A stretch of 64,000 nt of DNA from Alcaligenaceae bacterium (GTDB lineage: Bacteria > Pseudomonadota > Gammaproteobacteria > Burkholderiales > Burkholderiaceae_B). Positions 26,644-37,649 of the stretch are shown one piece after another. The position numbers were made by a program, and so were the translations under genes. Under the pieces are notes generated by a model. That model ran no database searches, was not told the DNA's origin, and saw only the letters and a list, made by a program, of their open reading frames with translations. Within the stretch, counting starts at the first letter, position 1. The number at the start of each line of letters is the position of its first letter. The stretch is from assembly GCA_029265795.1 (NCBI GenBank), contig JAJUGV010000006.1:1-64000 (forward strand), in the 5' to 3' direction.

Positions 26644-27537
26644 ATGCGTCGATTCTGCCCCTCAATCGCCGAGCTGCAAGCATTCGAAGTCGCCGCCCGC
26701 CAAGGAAGCTTTACACGTGCTGCACAAGAGCTGTGCATCACTCAAGGGGCTGTTAGTAAACAGATAAAAAGCTTAGAGACATTCCTGGGTGTCAACCTCT
26801 TTCTACGCACTCGAGCCGGCTTGGTGCTCACCCAAGCCGGCCATGCCTATTTGAACGACATCCGCGCCAGCCTCAATCGCATCGAAGCCGCTTCACTTGC
26901 CATCATGTCCCACCGGGGTCGCGGCGGCACGCTGAACATCACTACCATGCCGACCTTCGGTGCCAAATGGCTCATTCCCCGCCTGCCAGAATTACGCAGG
27001 CATTACCCAGAGCTGCAATTGATATTCCTGCCCTATCTCATGGGCTACGACTTCGACTCCCCAGAGGTGGATGCCGCCATCCGCTTCGGCACCGGCTCCT
27101 GGCCGGGCAGTCACGCCGACTACATCACGGGGCGCGAGGTCGTGCCAGCCTGCGCTCCAGGCCTGTTCACCTCCCCTGTACGCGACGCACGTGACTTACT
27201 CGGGAAACCATTGCTGCATCACACCAGCGCTCAGCATCAGTGGCCGGCATGGTTCAGGGCGGCAGGCTATGAAACGCCGCACAGCCAAGACGGCGCCCGC
27301 TACGATCAATACACACTATTGTCACAGGCCGCTATCGCCGGCATGGGGGTCGCCCTTATTCCTCGTTGCGTAATTGAAGAGGAACTGGCAGAAGGCAAAT
27401 TAGTAACGCCCCTGAATATTCCGTTCACCGCTCGGGACGGCTATCATTTGTGTTACCCGGAACACAAGGCGAATCTCCCGGCCTTACAGATATTCAGGCA
27501 ATGGCTTCTTGAAGCTGCCGGCCACCCTGCATCCTGA
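26644..27537 (+). CDS. LysR family transcriptional regulator (GcvA-like subgroup)
   Basis: A 297-residue LysR protein. The N-terminal HTH covers about 8-65 (LQAFEVAARQGSFTRAAQELCITQGAVSKQIKSLE), followed by the effector-binding domain with a GcvA-like WLIPRLPEL segment. It is divergent from the Bug/amidohydrolase operon across a 138-bp intergenic region. By the usual LysR rule it probably controls that operon, with the ligand being the operon's substrate or product. The start is ATG at 26644. Confidence 0.9.
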   Translation: MRRFCPSIAELQAFEVAARQGSFTRAAQELCITQGAVSKQIKSLETFLGVNLFLRTRAGLVLTQAGHAYLNDIRASLNRIEAASLAIMSHRGRGGTLNITTMPTFGAKWLIPRLPELRRHYPELQLIFLPYLMGYDFDSPEVDAAIRFGTGSWPGSHADYITGREVVPACAPGLFTSPVRDARDLLGKPLLHHTSAQHQWPAWFRAAGYETPHSQDGARYDQYTLLSQAAIAGMGVALIPRCVIEEELAEGKLVTPLNIPFTARDGYHLCYPEHKANLPALQIFRQWLLEAAGHPAS

Positions 27538-27555
27538 GAACGCCGCGGCTCACCA

Positions 27556-27585
27556 TTGACCATGCCAGGCGTTTCGGTATAGAAT
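27556..27585 (+). promoter_or_regulatory. Sigma-70 type promoter for rplU-rpmA
   Basis: TTGACC at 27556-27561 is followed 18 bases later by TAGAAT at 27580-27585, both close to consensus. It is placed about 80 bases before the rplU start. The leader then contains a small TGGCA-TGCCA hairpin that could be a ribosomal-protein leader element. Confidence 0.65.
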
Positions 27586-27665
27586 CAGGAGCTTGGCATT
27601 TTTTGCCAGGCTTTTAAATTTCAGGATTCAGTCCTGTATACGCATCCCTAAAAAGGAAATTCCCC

Positions 27666-27977
27666 ATGTACGCGGTCATAAAAACTGGTGGCAAGCAGTA
27701 TCGTGTTGCCGCCGGCCAGAAACTCAAGATCGAACAGATACCGGCAGACATTGGGCAAGAAATTTCGCTCGACCAGGTGTTGTCAGTCGGCGAAGGCGAG
27801 CAGCTTAAGATCGGCGCGCCTTTCGTTGAAGGCGCAGTGGTCAAGGCTACCGTTCTTGCACAAGGCCGTCACCCCAAGATCACTGTCTTCAAGATGCGCC
27901 GTCGCAAGCATTATCGCAAGACCCAAGGCCATCGTCAGAACTACACCGAAGTGCGTATCGAGGCCATCTCGGCTTGA
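27666..27977 (+). CDS. rplU: 50S ribosomal protein L21
   Basis: A 103-residue protein starting [24 protein letters not shown], the unmistakable L21 signature, and ending with the basic [21 protein letters not shown] region that binds 23S rRNA. AAGGA lies 8-10 bases upstream. It is cotranscribed with rpmA and possibly obgE, the universal bacterial order. Confidence 0.98.
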   Translation: MYAVIKTGGKQYRVAAGQKLKIEQIPADIGQEISLDQVLSVGEGEQLKIGAPFVEGAVVKATVLAQGRHPKITVFKMRRRKHYRKTQGHRQNYTEVRIEAISA

Positions 27978-28004
27978 TAGAGCACAGGTAAACAGGAGCT
28001 AAAC

Positions 28005-28265
28005 ATGGCACAGAAAAAAGGCGGCGGCTCAACGCGAAACGGCCGCGACTCACAGGCTAAACGCTTGGGCGTCAAGGTCTTCGGCGGTCAACTGATCCCC
28101 GCAGGTTCCATCATCGTGCGTCAGCGTGGTACCAAGTTCCATCCGGGCAGCAATGTCGGTATCGGCAAGGATCACACGCTCTACTCCCTGGTCGATGGCA
28201 ACGTCAAGTTCCACACCAGTGGTGCCCTGAATAAGCGCACGGTGTCCGTGGTACCTGCCGAGTAA
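28005..28265 (+). CDS. rpmA: 50S ribosomal protein L27
   Basis: An 86-residue protein starting [24 protein letters not shown], the classic L27 N-terminus that reaches the peptidyl transferase centre, and containing [24 protein letters not shown]. It has no cleavable N-terminal extension of the Firmicutes type. It follows rplU after 27 bp. A strong terminator lies 67 bp downstream. Confidence 0.98.
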   Translation: MAQKKGGGSTRNGRDSQAKRLGVKVFGGQLIPAGSIIVRQRGTKFHPGSNVGIGKDHTLYSLVDGNVKFHTSGALNKRTVSVVPAE

Positions 28266-28332
28266 GGCAGCCACTGGCACTTGAACAGGCAAGGCCGGAA
28301 CGGTTGATCCCTCACCTTTCCGGCACCCTGGC

Positions 28333-28370
28333 AAAAGCCTCGCCGGCTGCGGCGAGGCTTTTTTCTTTTT
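28333..28370 (+). terminator. Intrinsic terminator after rpmA
   Basis: A perfect 12-bp stem (AAAAGCCTCGCC / GGCGAGGCTTTT) with a 6-base loop, then TTCTTTTT. It separates the ribosomal protein genes from obgE, whose start is 38 bases further on, so obgE needs readthrough or its own promoter. Confidence 0.88.
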
Positions 28371-28407
28371 GAACTAGAATTGGTTCTCCATTCAAGGTAC
28401 GCAAACC

Positions 28408-29538
28408 ATGAAATTCGTCGACGAAGCAACCATAGAAGTCATTGCCGGTAAAGGCGGCAATGGTGTGGCGAGCTTTCGCCGCGAAAAATTCATTCCCAAG
28501 GGGGGTCCGGACGGCGGTGACGGAGGGCGCGGCGGAAGCATATTCGCTATTGCCGACCGCAACATCAATACGCTTGTCGATTTCCGGTATGCACGCCTGC
28601 AACGTGCTAAGAACGGGGAACATGGCCGAGGCTCCGATCAATACGGTGCGTCGGGTGCAGACATCACGCTGAAAATGCCGGTCGGCACAATCATTTATGA
28701 CGCCGACACCGGAGAACAGATCGCCGACCTGGAACACCATGGCCAAAAGGTTATTTTGGCGGCCGGCGGAAAAGGCGGCAAAGGCAACCTGCATTTCAAA
28801 TCCAGCACGAACCGAGCCCCTCGGCAATTTACCTACGGCGAAGAAGGCGAACAGCGCCGCCTGCGCCTCGAGCTTAAAGTACTGGCCGATGTCGGTTTGC
28901 TGGGCCTGCCCAACGCAGGCAAGTCCACATTGATCAGCAAGGTTTCCAATGCCCGGCCGAAGATTGCCGACTATCCTTTCACTACCCTGCACCCTAATCT
29001 GGGCGTCGTCCGCACCTCTCCCAGCCGCAGCTTCGTGATTGCCGACATTCCCGGGCTCATCGAAGGCGCCTCCGAAGGCGCGGGGCTAGGCCATCTCTTT
29101 TTGCGGCACCTTTCCCGTACGCGAGTGCTTCTGCATATTATCGACGTCTCTTCCCCCGACCCGGAATTCGACGCAATCGAGCAAGCGGCGTTTGACGCCC
29201 GCGCCATCGTGGAAGAGCTACGCCGCTACGACACCACCTTGTATGAAAAACCGCGCTGGCTGGTGCTGAACAAGCTCGACATGGTGCCGGACCCGCAAGC
29301 CGCCACAGAAAGGCTGTGCAAGCTGCTGGATTGGCAGGGCCCTGTCTTTGGCATTTCCGCCATGACCGGCGACGGCACACAGGAACTAATTTGGGCATTG
29401 CAGGATTGGCTGGACGCAGATAAGCAACAAGAGCAAATCGCCCAAGACAAGCTGGAAGGCATCTATGTCGAGGACGACCCGCGCTTTGACCCGGCCCGCA
29501 GCAACACCGACTCCACCGGCTCTGTGTCCGAAGCGTAA
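28408..29538 (+). CDS. obgE: GTPase Obg/CgtA
   Basis: A 376-residue ribosome-associated GTPase. The glycine-rich OBG domain runs to about 158 ([26 protein letters not shown]). The G domain has the P-loop [11 protein letters not shown] near 167, switch [14 protein letters not shown]3 [10 protein letters not shown]4 NKLD near 288 and G5 ISAM. The C-terminal tail is acidic (ENDD-like, VEDDPRFDP). It acts in 50S assembly and the stress response. Its order after rplU-rpmA and before proB is common in betaproteobacteria. Confidence 0.97.
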   Translation: MKFVDEATIEVIAGKGGNGVASFRREKFIPKGGPDGGDGGRGGSIFAIADRNINTLVDFRYARLQRAKNGEHGRGSDQYGASGADITLKMPVGTIIYDADTGEQIADLEHHGQKVILAAGGKGGKGNLHFKSSTNRAPRQFTYGEEGEQRRLRLELKVLADVGLLGLPNAGKSTLISKVSNARPKIADYPFTTLHPNLGVVRTSPSRSFVIADIPGLIEGASEGAGLGHLFLRHLSRTRVLLHIIDVSSPDPEFDAIEQAAFDARAIVEELRRYDTTLYEKPRWLVLNKLDMVPDPQAATERLCKLLDWQGPVFGISAMTGDGTQELIWALQDWLDADKQQEQIAQDKLEGIYVEDDPRFDPARSNTDSTGSVSEA

Positions 29539-29594
29539 TCCCTGCGCCTGCCAGTGAGCAGGCATCAACACCCACTCACCACGCCCGTTGTCCC

Positions 29595-30776
29595 ATGCAA
29601 GACCTCCAGAACACGCCCCCAGTTGCAAGCAGTGCCCGCCGCCTGGTTATTAAGGTTGGTTCTTCCCTAGTAACTAACGAAGGACGCGGCCTGGACCAGG
29701 AGGCGGTCGAACAATGGGCGCAGCAGGTCGCTACGCTACATGCACAAGGTCGGCAAATCGTACTGGTTTCCAGTGGCGCCATTGCTGAAGGTATGGCGAG
29801 GCTGGGGTGGCCGCGTCGCCCCAGCGCGATGCATGAGCTGCAAGCGGCTGCCGCCGTAGGGCAAATGGGCCTGGTACAGGGGTATGAAACCGCCTTCGCC
29901 CATCATGGCATCCGCACGGCGCAAATCCTTCTCACCCACGAAGACCTGGCAGACCGCCGCCGCTACCTGAATGCGCGTAGCACTCTGTATACGCTGCTTG
30001 GTTTGGGGGTGGTTCCCATCGTCAACGAGAACGATACCGTCGTTACGGACGAAATTCGCCTGGGTGACAATGACACCCTGGGCGCCTTGGTCACCAATCT
30101 GATCGAAGCGGAAACGCTGATCATCCTCACCGACCAATCGGGTTTGTACACGGCGGACCCGCGTGGCAACCCTGATGCAAAACTGATACAGGTGGCTCGG
30201 GCGGGGGATCCATCCCTCGAGAAAATGGCGGGTGGTTCCGGAAGTGCCATCGGTACGGGGGGCATGCTGACTAAAGTGCTGGCAGCCAAGCGGGCTGCCA
30301 ACAGTGGCGGCCACACCATCATCGCCAGCGGGCGTGAGCCCGATGTCCTGGTTCGCCTGGCCGGCGGCGAACGCATTGGTACAGAGCTACAGGCGGTATT
30401 GCCCATTCGCTCGGCGCGTCAGCGCTGGCTGGTGAATCACTTGCGGTTGCGAGGCAGGCTCACACTCGATTCCGGGGCCGCCAGGGCGATTACCCAGGGC
30501 CACAAGAGCCTCCTTGCCATCGGCGTGCTCACCGTACACGGGGAATTCGAACGCGGAGATGTCGTGGCCTGCATGGATGAGCAAGGTCGGGAGCTGGCCC
30601 GCGGCCTTATCAACTATTCGTCGGGCGATACCCGGCGCATTCTTCGCCAGCCCAGCCACCGTATTGCTGAGATTCTCGGCCACATGACTGATGCCGAGCT
30701 GATGCACCGCGACAACATGGTCGTGTCTCGATCAGCCGTCTTGAGCGCTCCGGCCGACGACCACGCCACCAACTGA
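29595..30776 (+). CDS. proB: Glutamate 5-kinase
   Basis: A 393-residue enzyme catalysing the first step of proline synthesis. The amino acid kinase domain (about 15-265) has [25 protein letters not shown] and [11 protein letters not shown]-terminal PUA domain covers about 285-375. The first 14 residues before RRLVIKVG extend slightly beyond E. coli ProB. The partner proA is not adjacent here, as often in this lineage where obgE-proB is the conserved pair. Confidence 0.96.
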   Translation: MQDLQNTPPVASSARRLVIKVGSSLVTNEGRGLDQEAVEQWAQQVATLHAQGRQIVLVSSGAIAEGMARLGWPRRPSAMHELQAAAAVGQMGLVQGYETAFAHHGIRTAQILLTHEDLADRRRYLNARSTLYTLLGLGVVPIVNENDTVVTDEIRLGDNDTLGALVTNLIEAETLIILTDQSGLYTADPRGNPDAKLIQVARAGDPSLEKMAGGSGSAIGTGGMLTKVLAAKRAANSGGHTIIASGREPDVLVRLAGGERIGTELQAVLPIRSARQRWLVNHLRLRGRLTLDSGAARAITQGHKSLLAIGVLTVHGEFERGDVVACMDEQGRELARGLINYSSGDTRRILRQPSHRIAEILGHMTDAELMHRDNMVVSRSAVLSAPADDHATN

Positions 30777-30792
30777 CCGTCACCCCCCGGCG

Positions 30793-31281
30793 TCAGATTC
30801 CGGTCGGGATATGCGTGATTTCCTTGACTTCTTCCATCACGATACAGCTCTTAGTCTGTGTCACGCCGGGTAAACCCAGCAAGATATCGCCCAACAGCCT
30901 GCGATACTGCCCGATTTCCCCGATACGGGCCTTAACCATGTAATCGAAGTCGCCGGACACCAAATGACATTCCTGTACTTGGGGAATGCTGAGTATTTCC
31001 TTGCGGAACTCTTCGAAACTACGGCTGGACTTATGGGAAAGTGATATTTCGACGAATACGAGCAGACCGGCACCCAGCGCCGTCGGCGAAACCTTGGCGT
31101 AGTACCCGGTGATCACGCCCTCTCGCTCCAGCCTTCGTACACGCTCAATACATGGCGTGACCGTCAGCCCCACCTTGTCTGCCAGCTCCGTCATGGACAT
31201 CCGCCCATCATGCTGCAACAGCTCCAGAATATGACGATCCACTCTGTCGAGCATGACCTCGCCGTGTTGCCCGGTTCTCAT
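30793..31281 (-). CDS. Lrp/AsnC family transcriptional regulator
   Basis: A 162-residue regulator (or 153 if it starts at MLDRVDRHIL, nine codons on). The HTH (LDRVDRHILELLQHDGRMSMTELADKVGLTVTPCIERVRRLEREGVI) is followed by the RAM/AsnC ligand-binding domain (LVFVEISL, VQECHLVSGDFDYMVKAR). It is divergent from dadA. DadA is classically controlled by Lrp-type proteins responding to alanine or leucine, and an Lrp-box-like site lies between the two genes. Confidence 0.92.
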   Translation of the reverse strand: MRTGQHGEVMLDRVDRHILELLQHDGRMSMTELADKVGLTVTPCIERVRRLEREGVITGYYAKVSPTALGAGLLVFVEISLSHKSSRSFEEFRKEILSIPQVQECHLVSGDFDYMVKARIGEIGQYRRLLGDILLGLPGVTQTKSCIVMEEVKEITHIPTGI

Positions 31282-31358
31282 TTTTTTGCCCCTAATGCTT
31301 TAAGCTTGGACGACCGGCAGGAAGAAATCCTATGGCGCCCTGAAAAACAGCCCTTAAA

Positions 31359-31373
31359 CAGGATTTTTTGCTG
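31359..31373. promoter_or_regulatory. Lrp-box-like site between lrp and dadA
   Basis: CAGGATTTTTTGCTG matches the E. coli Lrp consensus YAGHAWATTWTDCTR at 13 of 15 positions by eye. Its core TTTTTTGCT (31364-31372) is repeated in inverted form as AGCAAAAAA at 31389-31397, 16 bases away. The whole region is strikingly AT-rich against a GC-rich background, as expected for Lrp sites. Confidence 0.5.
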
Positions 31374-31446
31374 ATTTGAAGAAAAATAAGCAAAAAAATT
31401 CTATGCGATTTTGCGTAATATAGAAGATCCTTTGGAGGCTATGCAA

Positions 31447-32742
31447 ATGAAGATCGCTGTGTTGGGCGCCGGCGTCGTCGGCATTACGACTGCATATTAT
31501 TTGGCGCGAGCCGGGCATGAGGTCGACGTCTACGATCGCCAAGACGGCCCCGCCCTGGAAACGAGCTTCGCCAACGCCGGCCAAATCTCTTTTGGATACT
31601 CCTCACCTTGGGCTGCACCCGGCATTCCACTGAAAGCGCTTAAGTGGATGTTCGCAGAACACCCTCCCCTTACTATCCGCCCGGATGGCAGTCTGACCCA
31701 GTTGAAATGGATGCTGCAAATGTGGCGCAATTGCACTAGCGGCCGCTACGCAGTCAATAAAGAAAGGCTGTTACGGATTTCCGACTACAGCCGACATTGC
31801 CTGCAGGAATTGCGCGACGAAACCGGCATCGCTTATGAAGGCCGTCGTCGCGGCACGCTGCAACTGTTCCGCACGCAACAGCAGTTGGACGCCGCTGCGC
31901 GCGATATGCAAGCGCTGTCAGAAGCCGGTATCCGCCATGAACTACTCGACGCGGGCCGTCTTGTAACGGCCGAACCGGGTTTGTCGGCCAGCGCCCATAA
32001 GTTCGTAGGTGGTCTACGTACGCCGGACGATGAAACCGGCGATTGTCATCTTTTCACGACTCAGCTTGAAGCGCTTGCCCGTGAACTGGGCGTCCGATTC
32101 CACTACGGCACACCACTAGACGCCCTGCACACCGAAGGTGGTGCCGTCTCCGGCGTGCAGTCCGGAGCGCGCCGTCTGCAGGCCGACGCCTACGTACTCG
32201 CGCTCGGCTCGTGGTCGAGCCGCTTCCTGAAAGGCCTGCTGCGTGTACCCGTCTATCCACTCAAAGGCTACTCCATAACAGTGCCCATCGCAGACGAGTC
32301 TCGGGCCCCTGTATCGACCCTGCTGGATGAAAGCTATAAAGTCGCGGTCACACGTTTCGACGAACGCATTCGTGTGGGCGGCATGGCGGAAATCGTCGGC
32401 TATGACATGCGCCTGAATCCGCGTCGCCAGGCGACCCTGGAAATGGTGGTCGATGACCTCTTCCCTGGTGGCCGCAAGCCTGGCCAAGTGGAATTCTGGA
32501 CGGGTTTACGCCCCAAGACGCCGGACAGCACCCCTATCATTGGCGATACCCCCATCAAAGGGCTCTACTTGAACACCGGACACGGCACTCTGGGGTGGAC
32601 AATGGCGTGTGGCAGCGGCCGCCTTCTGGCAGACATCATCTCTGGAAGAGCGCCCGATATCCGCTGTAAAGACCTTTCGGTTTACCGATACTACGGTTCA
32701 CGTGCGAAAGAAGCGCTGACAGGCTCGGCTGCCACCGCGTGA
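31447..32742 (+). CDS. dadA: D-amino acid dehydrogenase
   Basis: A 431-residue FAD enzyme. It starts [32 protein letters not shown], the FAD Rossmann motif. GGAGG lies 8 bases upstream of this ATG and only 2 from the alternative ATG at 31441, which decides the start. It oxidises D-amino acids such as D-Ala to keto acids at the membrane and passes electrons to the respiratory chain. The C-terminal [17 protein letters not shown] and [19 protein letters not shown] segments are typical. No alanine racemase (dadX) follows; instead a regulator gene overlaps the 3' end by 52 bp on the other strand. Confidence 0.93.
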   Translation: MKIAVLGAGVVGITTAYYLARAGHEVDVYDRQDGPALETSFANAGQISFGYSSPWAAPGIPLKALKWMFAEHPPLTIRPDGSLTQLKWMLQMWRNCTSGRYAVNKERLLRISDYSRHCLQELRDETGIAYEGRRRGTLQLFRTQQQLDAAARDMQALSEAGIRHELLDAGRLVTAEPGLSASAHKFVGGLRTPDDETGDCHLFTTQLEALARELGVRFHYGTPLDALHTEGGAVSGVQSGARRLQADAYVLALGSWSSRFLKGLLRVPVYPLKGYSITVPIADESRAPVSTLLDESYKVAVTRFDERIRVGGMAEIVGYDMRLNPRRQATLEMVVDDLFPGGRKPGQVEFWTGLRPKTPDSTPIIGDTPIKGLYLNTGHGTLGWTMACGSGRLLADIISGRAPDIRCKDLSVYRYYGSRAKEALTGSAATA

Positions 32743-33539
32743 TGCGCCAACGCTGCGCGGGCGGCCGGCGGCACGGTATTCTGCTTAAGTGTGATGCTTA
32801 ACTGGTATCCTCGCCCCCTGACAGACCGGATCGGCATGTGAATGCCGGCGGCCGCTAACTTGTGACGCAAACGGCTGACAAGCACACTCATCCGTCGCGC
32901 AGCGGGCCTGGCACGGGTGGCGAGACTTGAGTCCGCAAACGAAGATTCCGGCTGCAGTTCATATTCCACAGCACGCAAAAGCGCATCATGGCTGAGTTGC
33001 TGGTGTGGCGCATTGCATAACGCCCCGACGATAGCTTTTTCTGCAGCGGTGAGCGTAACGCTGCGACCGTCTGGCGCCTGCACCATCCAACCTTGCGAAA
33101 CAAGCCGCCATTGCGGTTGATCTAGGGCCACCGCGGACCCACCGCAATGGCCGACGAGCCTCAACACGCCCGACACCACAAGCGCTACCGGCGCGGCTGC
33201 CGGCCAGCAAACGTCGATGCCATTTTGCAGAGCGCATATCAAAGAGTTGGGATGCACGTCCGACTGCAGCGCCATCAGTGTTACCCGAGGAGCGTAGCGA
33301 CGTATTTCGCGTGCCGCCTGAATGTTTCTTTGCGCCGAGTCCGCTAAGAGCACCAACTGAACTTCATCCGCCGCACTTCGTTCCAGGGTGCTGCACAATT
33401 CCGCGGTATCGGCAACCCGCCGCAGACCAAGACCACTATCAAGCAGGCCTGCTTCCAATCGAGAGATAACACCTGTCTGCTGGGTGTGGAACAGGTAGAT
33501 AAAGCCCGCCGACATATCAGCCCCCGTGACCGATGCCAT
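32691..33539 (-). CDS. Winged-helix regulator with degenerate receiver-like N-terminus
   Basis: A 282-residue protein (274 if from the ATG at 33515). The C-terminal part (about 145-255) is an OmpR/PhoB-type winged helix: [29 protein letters not shown] and [33 protein letters not shown]. The N-terminal 120 residues look like a receiver fold ([11 protein letters not shown]), but I see no acidic pair near the start and the phosphoacceptor position reads LLAD rather than LLDxxLP, so it is probably not phosphorylated. There is no adjacent kinase. It is divergent from the XRE regulator over three palindromes, and its 3' end overlaps dadA. Confidence 0.75.
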   Translation of the reverse strand: MASVTGADMSAGFIYLFHTQQTGVISRLEAGLLDSGLGLRRVADTAELCSTLERSAADEVQLVLLADSAQRNIQAAREIRRYAPRVTLMALQSDVHPNSLICALQNGIDVCWPAAAPVALVVSGVLRLVGHCGGSAVALDQPQWRLVSQGWMVQAPDGRSVTLTAAEKAIVGALCNAPHQQLSHDALLRAVEYELQPESSFADSSLATRARPAARRMSVLVSRLRHKLAAAGIHMPIRSVRGRGYQLSITLKQNTVPPAARAALAHHAVAAEPVSASFAREP

Positions 33540-33562
33540 GATATTGGACTCTACCGCAAAAT

Positions 33563-33628
33563 AATCACATTTGTGATTACTGTTATCACCAATGTGATTG
33601 CGTTTGACCGTTCAATCACGTTTGTGAA
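33563..33628. promoter_or_regulatory. Three related palindromic operator-like sites between divergent regulators
   Basis: Three copies of ATCAC-N4-GTGAT: ATCACATTTGTGAT (33564-33577), ATCACCAATGTGAT (33585-33598) and ATCACGTTTGTGAA (33615-33628). Starts are 21 and 30 bp apart, close to two and three helical turns, so all face one side of the DNA. The third overlaps the proposed GTG start of the XRE gene. They are probably operators for one of the two flanking regulators. Confidence 0.7.
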
Positions 33629-33992
33629 CACATTTGCCACACGTCTCCGGTATGCACGTAATCTGCGTGGGCTTACGCAGAAGGAGTTAGCGCGCGCCAG
33701 CGGGTTATCACAAGGAGCAATCGGCAACTACGAAACCGACAGCCGCCGCAGTCCGAAGGACGTATTCCGTCTTGCAGAGGCTTTGGACGTCGCGCCCGCT
33801 TGGTTGGCCATGGGCACCGGCCCCATGGAAGTGCAGCCGGCGCACCACGTCGCCGACCTCCCCCATTCGAAGGCTGCATGGCCCTTACCGGGGATCGACC
33901 CGGAACGTCTCTGGGCACTAACGGCCCAGCAGCGAGAGTTTCTCGCCAAATCACTTGCCGGCATGATCGCCGCCATGGAAAGCGAAAAGTAA
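33624..33992 (+). CDS. XRE/Cro-CI family helix-turn-helix regulator
   Basis: A 122-residue protein from GTG 33624. The HTH is FATRLRYARNLRGLTQKELARASGLSQGAIGNYE, like phage CI/Cro repressors. The C-terminal half is short and lacks the LexA-like Ser-Lys protease seen in full CI. The ORF is open to 33486, but the upstream part is antisense to the neighbouring gene. Three in-frame GTG codons (33573, 33594, 33624) all lie within the palindromes, so the true start is uncertain and none has an SD. Possible roles are phage-derived or housekeeping; no other phage gene is present. Confidence 0.75.
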   Translation: MNTFATRLRYARNLRGLTQKELARASGLSQGAIGNYETDSRRSPKDVFRLAEALDVAPAWLAMGTGPMEVQPAHHVADLPHSKAAWPLPGIDPERLWALTAQQREFLAKSLAGMIAAMESEK

Positions 33993-34036
33993 GAATCACC
34001 GCTTACGACTGTAGCGACGTGGGCTATACTGCGGAG

Positions 34037-34114
34037 CACGCAGGGGTACTCGCCTTGAACCGGCGGGTTGAGAGACACCCTTCGTACCAGTACGGATAAT
34101 GCCGATGCTGGGAG
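34037..34114 (+). ncRNA. TPP (thi-box) riboswitch upstream of thiC
   Basis: The conserved aptamer elements occur in order: GGGGTAC (consensus GGGGTGC), GGTTGAGAGACACCC (consensus GCTGAGA...ACCC), then ACGGATAATGCCGATGCTGGGAG (consensus ...GGATAATGCCAGCGTAGGGA). Thiamine pyrophosphate binding is expected to repress thiC. The aptamer boundaries are approximate. About 110 bases separate it from the start region, where a hairpin masks the SD. Confidence 0.92.
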
Positions 34115-34221
34115 CGCACCCCGTCGCGGAGCGTCGTCCTCGTTCCGTGGCGACCTCTGCACAGGACCATCCGAATCGCGTCCGCGTTCAACGTGTTCCT
34201 GCCGGGAAACAATCCCGATCG

Positions 34222-36078
<1,857 letters not shown>

Positions 36079-36101
36079 AAGTAATTGCACCGGCGTGTCA
36101 G

Positions 36102-36134
36102 CACAGAACAGTCCTGAAGGAGGACTGTTCTGTG
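36102..36134. terminator. Hairpin between convergent thiC and the OmpA-like gene
   Basis: A perfect 14-bp inverted repeat (CACAGAACAGTCCT / AGGACTGTTCTGTG) with a 5-base loop, placed between two convergent genes. Neither side has a T-tract, so termination strength is uncertain; it could also act as a 3'-end stabiliser. Confidence 0.65.
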
Positions 36135-36143
36135 TCAGGGATA

Positions 36144-36803
36144 CTACTGCTGCACTGCGTAGAGATAGAGTTCTACGCGGCGGTTCATCGCCCGGCCCTG
36201 GGCGGTGGAGTTATCTGCCACCGGATTATTGGGGCCGCGGCCTTCTGACATCATTCTGGAACCTGGCACACCACGCGAGCTCAGGTAGTTAATGACCGAA
36301 TTGGCGCGATTTACGGAAAGGGTTTGATTTACCTGCATAGACCCCGTGCTGTCTGTATGCCCAATGGCTTTGGCGCGTAACTCGGGGTGCTGCACCAGCG
36401 CGCGAGCGACGCTATCGAGCACCGGCAGCAATTCAGGCTTCAGGTCATATTTGCCCGTATCGAACGAAACGTGGCTGGGGATATTCACCCGAAGTGTGCC
36501 GTCCGGCATTTCCGTGACATCCACACCCAGCCCAGTGGCACCGGATTGCTCAACGTCGTTCTTCACGCCCGCCCAGTTGTAGCCCACAATACCGCCGGCC
36601 ACGGCGCCTATGCCCGCGCCGATGGCTGCGGCACGGCTGCTATCACCAATCAGGGCACCCAACCCGGCGCCTACGGCCGCCCCGGTACCCGCCCCTACGG
36701 CGGTACGGCCGCCCTGGCCCATTTCGCCCGTGGCGCAACCGGCAACCAGGGCGACAGCGCCCACGTAACATGCCACGCGGGTAAAGCGCGTCGTCACTCT
36801 CAT
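36144..36803 (-). CDS. OmpA-family lipoprotein with glycine zipper
   Basis: A 219-residue protein. A lipobox VAGC places the lipidated Cys near residue 23. Gly-rich zipper segments (GAGTGAAVGAGLGALIG, GAGIGAVAGGIVGYNWAG) cover 37-75. The C-terminal OmpA-like peptidoglycan-binding domain (about 100-215) has GHTDSTGS, NQTLSVNRANSV and NRRVELYLY. It is predicted to tether the outer membrane to peptidoglycan. It resembles YiaD-type proteins. GGAG lies about 9 bases upstream of the ATG (GAAAGGAGAATCAT). Confidence 0.9.
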   Translation of the reverse strand: MRVTTRFTRVACYVGAVALVAGCATGEMGQGGRTAVGAGTGAAVGAGLGALIGDSSRAAAIGAGIGAVAGGIVGYNWAGVKNDVEQSGATGLGVDVTEMPDGTLRVNIPSHVSFDTGKYDLKPELLPVLDSVARALVQHPELRAKAIGHTDSTGSMQVNQTLSVNRANSVINYLSSRGVPGSRMMSEGRGPNNPVADNSTAQGRAMNRRVELYLYAVQQ

Positions 36804-36885
36804 ATGATTCTCCTTTCTTATGCAGACTCAATCTCTGCCGGAGCCATCGTAACAAGAGCCCGACTTGCACATTGTTAAATTTCGT

Positions 36886-37626
36886 TCAATGCAGAATTTG
36901 CTTGAGGAAGAGCTGCGTCCGTTCATGCTGAGGGTTGTCGAAGAACACGTCCGGCGTGTTTTCTTCGATGATTTCGCCCTGGTCCATGAAAATAACGCGG
37001 TCGGCCACCTTGCGTGCGAACCCCATTTCGTGGGTGACACACAGCATGGTCATGCCGCTTTCCTGGGCCAAGCTCACCATGACGTCGAGCACTTCCTTTA
37101 CCATTTCGGGATCTAGCGCGGACGTGGGCTCATCGAACAGCATGATCTTTGGATTCATGCACAGGGAACGCGCAATCGCCACACGTTGCTGTTGGCCGCC
37201 CGACAGCTGCCCTGGATATTTATTCGCCTGCTCTGGAATGCGCACCCGCTCCAGATATTTCATTGCCGTGGCTTCGGCTTCGGCCTTGCTCTTCTTGAGC
37301 ACCCAGACGGGGCCAAGCGTGAGGTTTTCCAGAACCGTCAAATGGGGAAACAGATTGAAGTGTTGAAACACCATGCCGACATCACGGCGAATGATCTCAA
37401 TATGCTTGAGGTCGCTAGTGAGCTCGGTACCATCGACCAATATTCGCCCTTGCTGGTGCTCTTCCAGCCGGTTGATGCAGCGGATCATGGTGGATTTTCC
37501 CGATCCCGATGGGCCACAGATGACAATGCGCTCACCCGATGCCACTGACAGGTTCAGATTACGCAAGACATGAAATTGTCCGTACCACTTGTTGACGTTT
37601 TCAAGGCGGATGATGGCCTCGGACAT
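36886..37626 (-). CDS. aapP: General L-amino acid ABC transporter, ATP-binding protein
   Basis: A 246-residue polar amino acid-type ABC ATPase. Walker A is GPSGSGKST near 36-44, the signature is [15 protein letters not shown] near 140, Walker B is [12 protein letters not shown] near 164, and the switch His is in CVTHEMGFA. It is the last gene of the aapJQMP operon, 23 bp after aapM. It powers import of L-amino acids, as in the Rhizobium Aap system. Confidence 0.95.
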   Translation of the reverse strand: MSEAIIRLENVNKWYGQFHVLRNLNLSVASGERIVICGPSGSGKSTMIRCINRLEEHQQGRILVDGTELTSDLKHIEIIRRDVGMVFQHFNLFPHLTVLENLTLGPVWVLKKSKAEAEATAMKYLERVRIPEQANKYPGQLSGGQQQRVAIARSLCMNPKIMLFDEPTSALDPEMVKEVLDVMVSLAQESGMTMLCVTHEMGFARKVADRVIFMDQGEIIEENTPDVFFDNPQHERTQLFLKQILH

Positions 37627-37649
37627 GCTCGACTCCTTGTTCCGCTTGA

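Noticed and set aside
33486-33992. Longer XRE ORF starting at ATG 33486
   Set aside because: The first 29 codons are antisense to the neighbouring regulator's start and run through the operators; HTH proteins of this kind begin right before the HTH.
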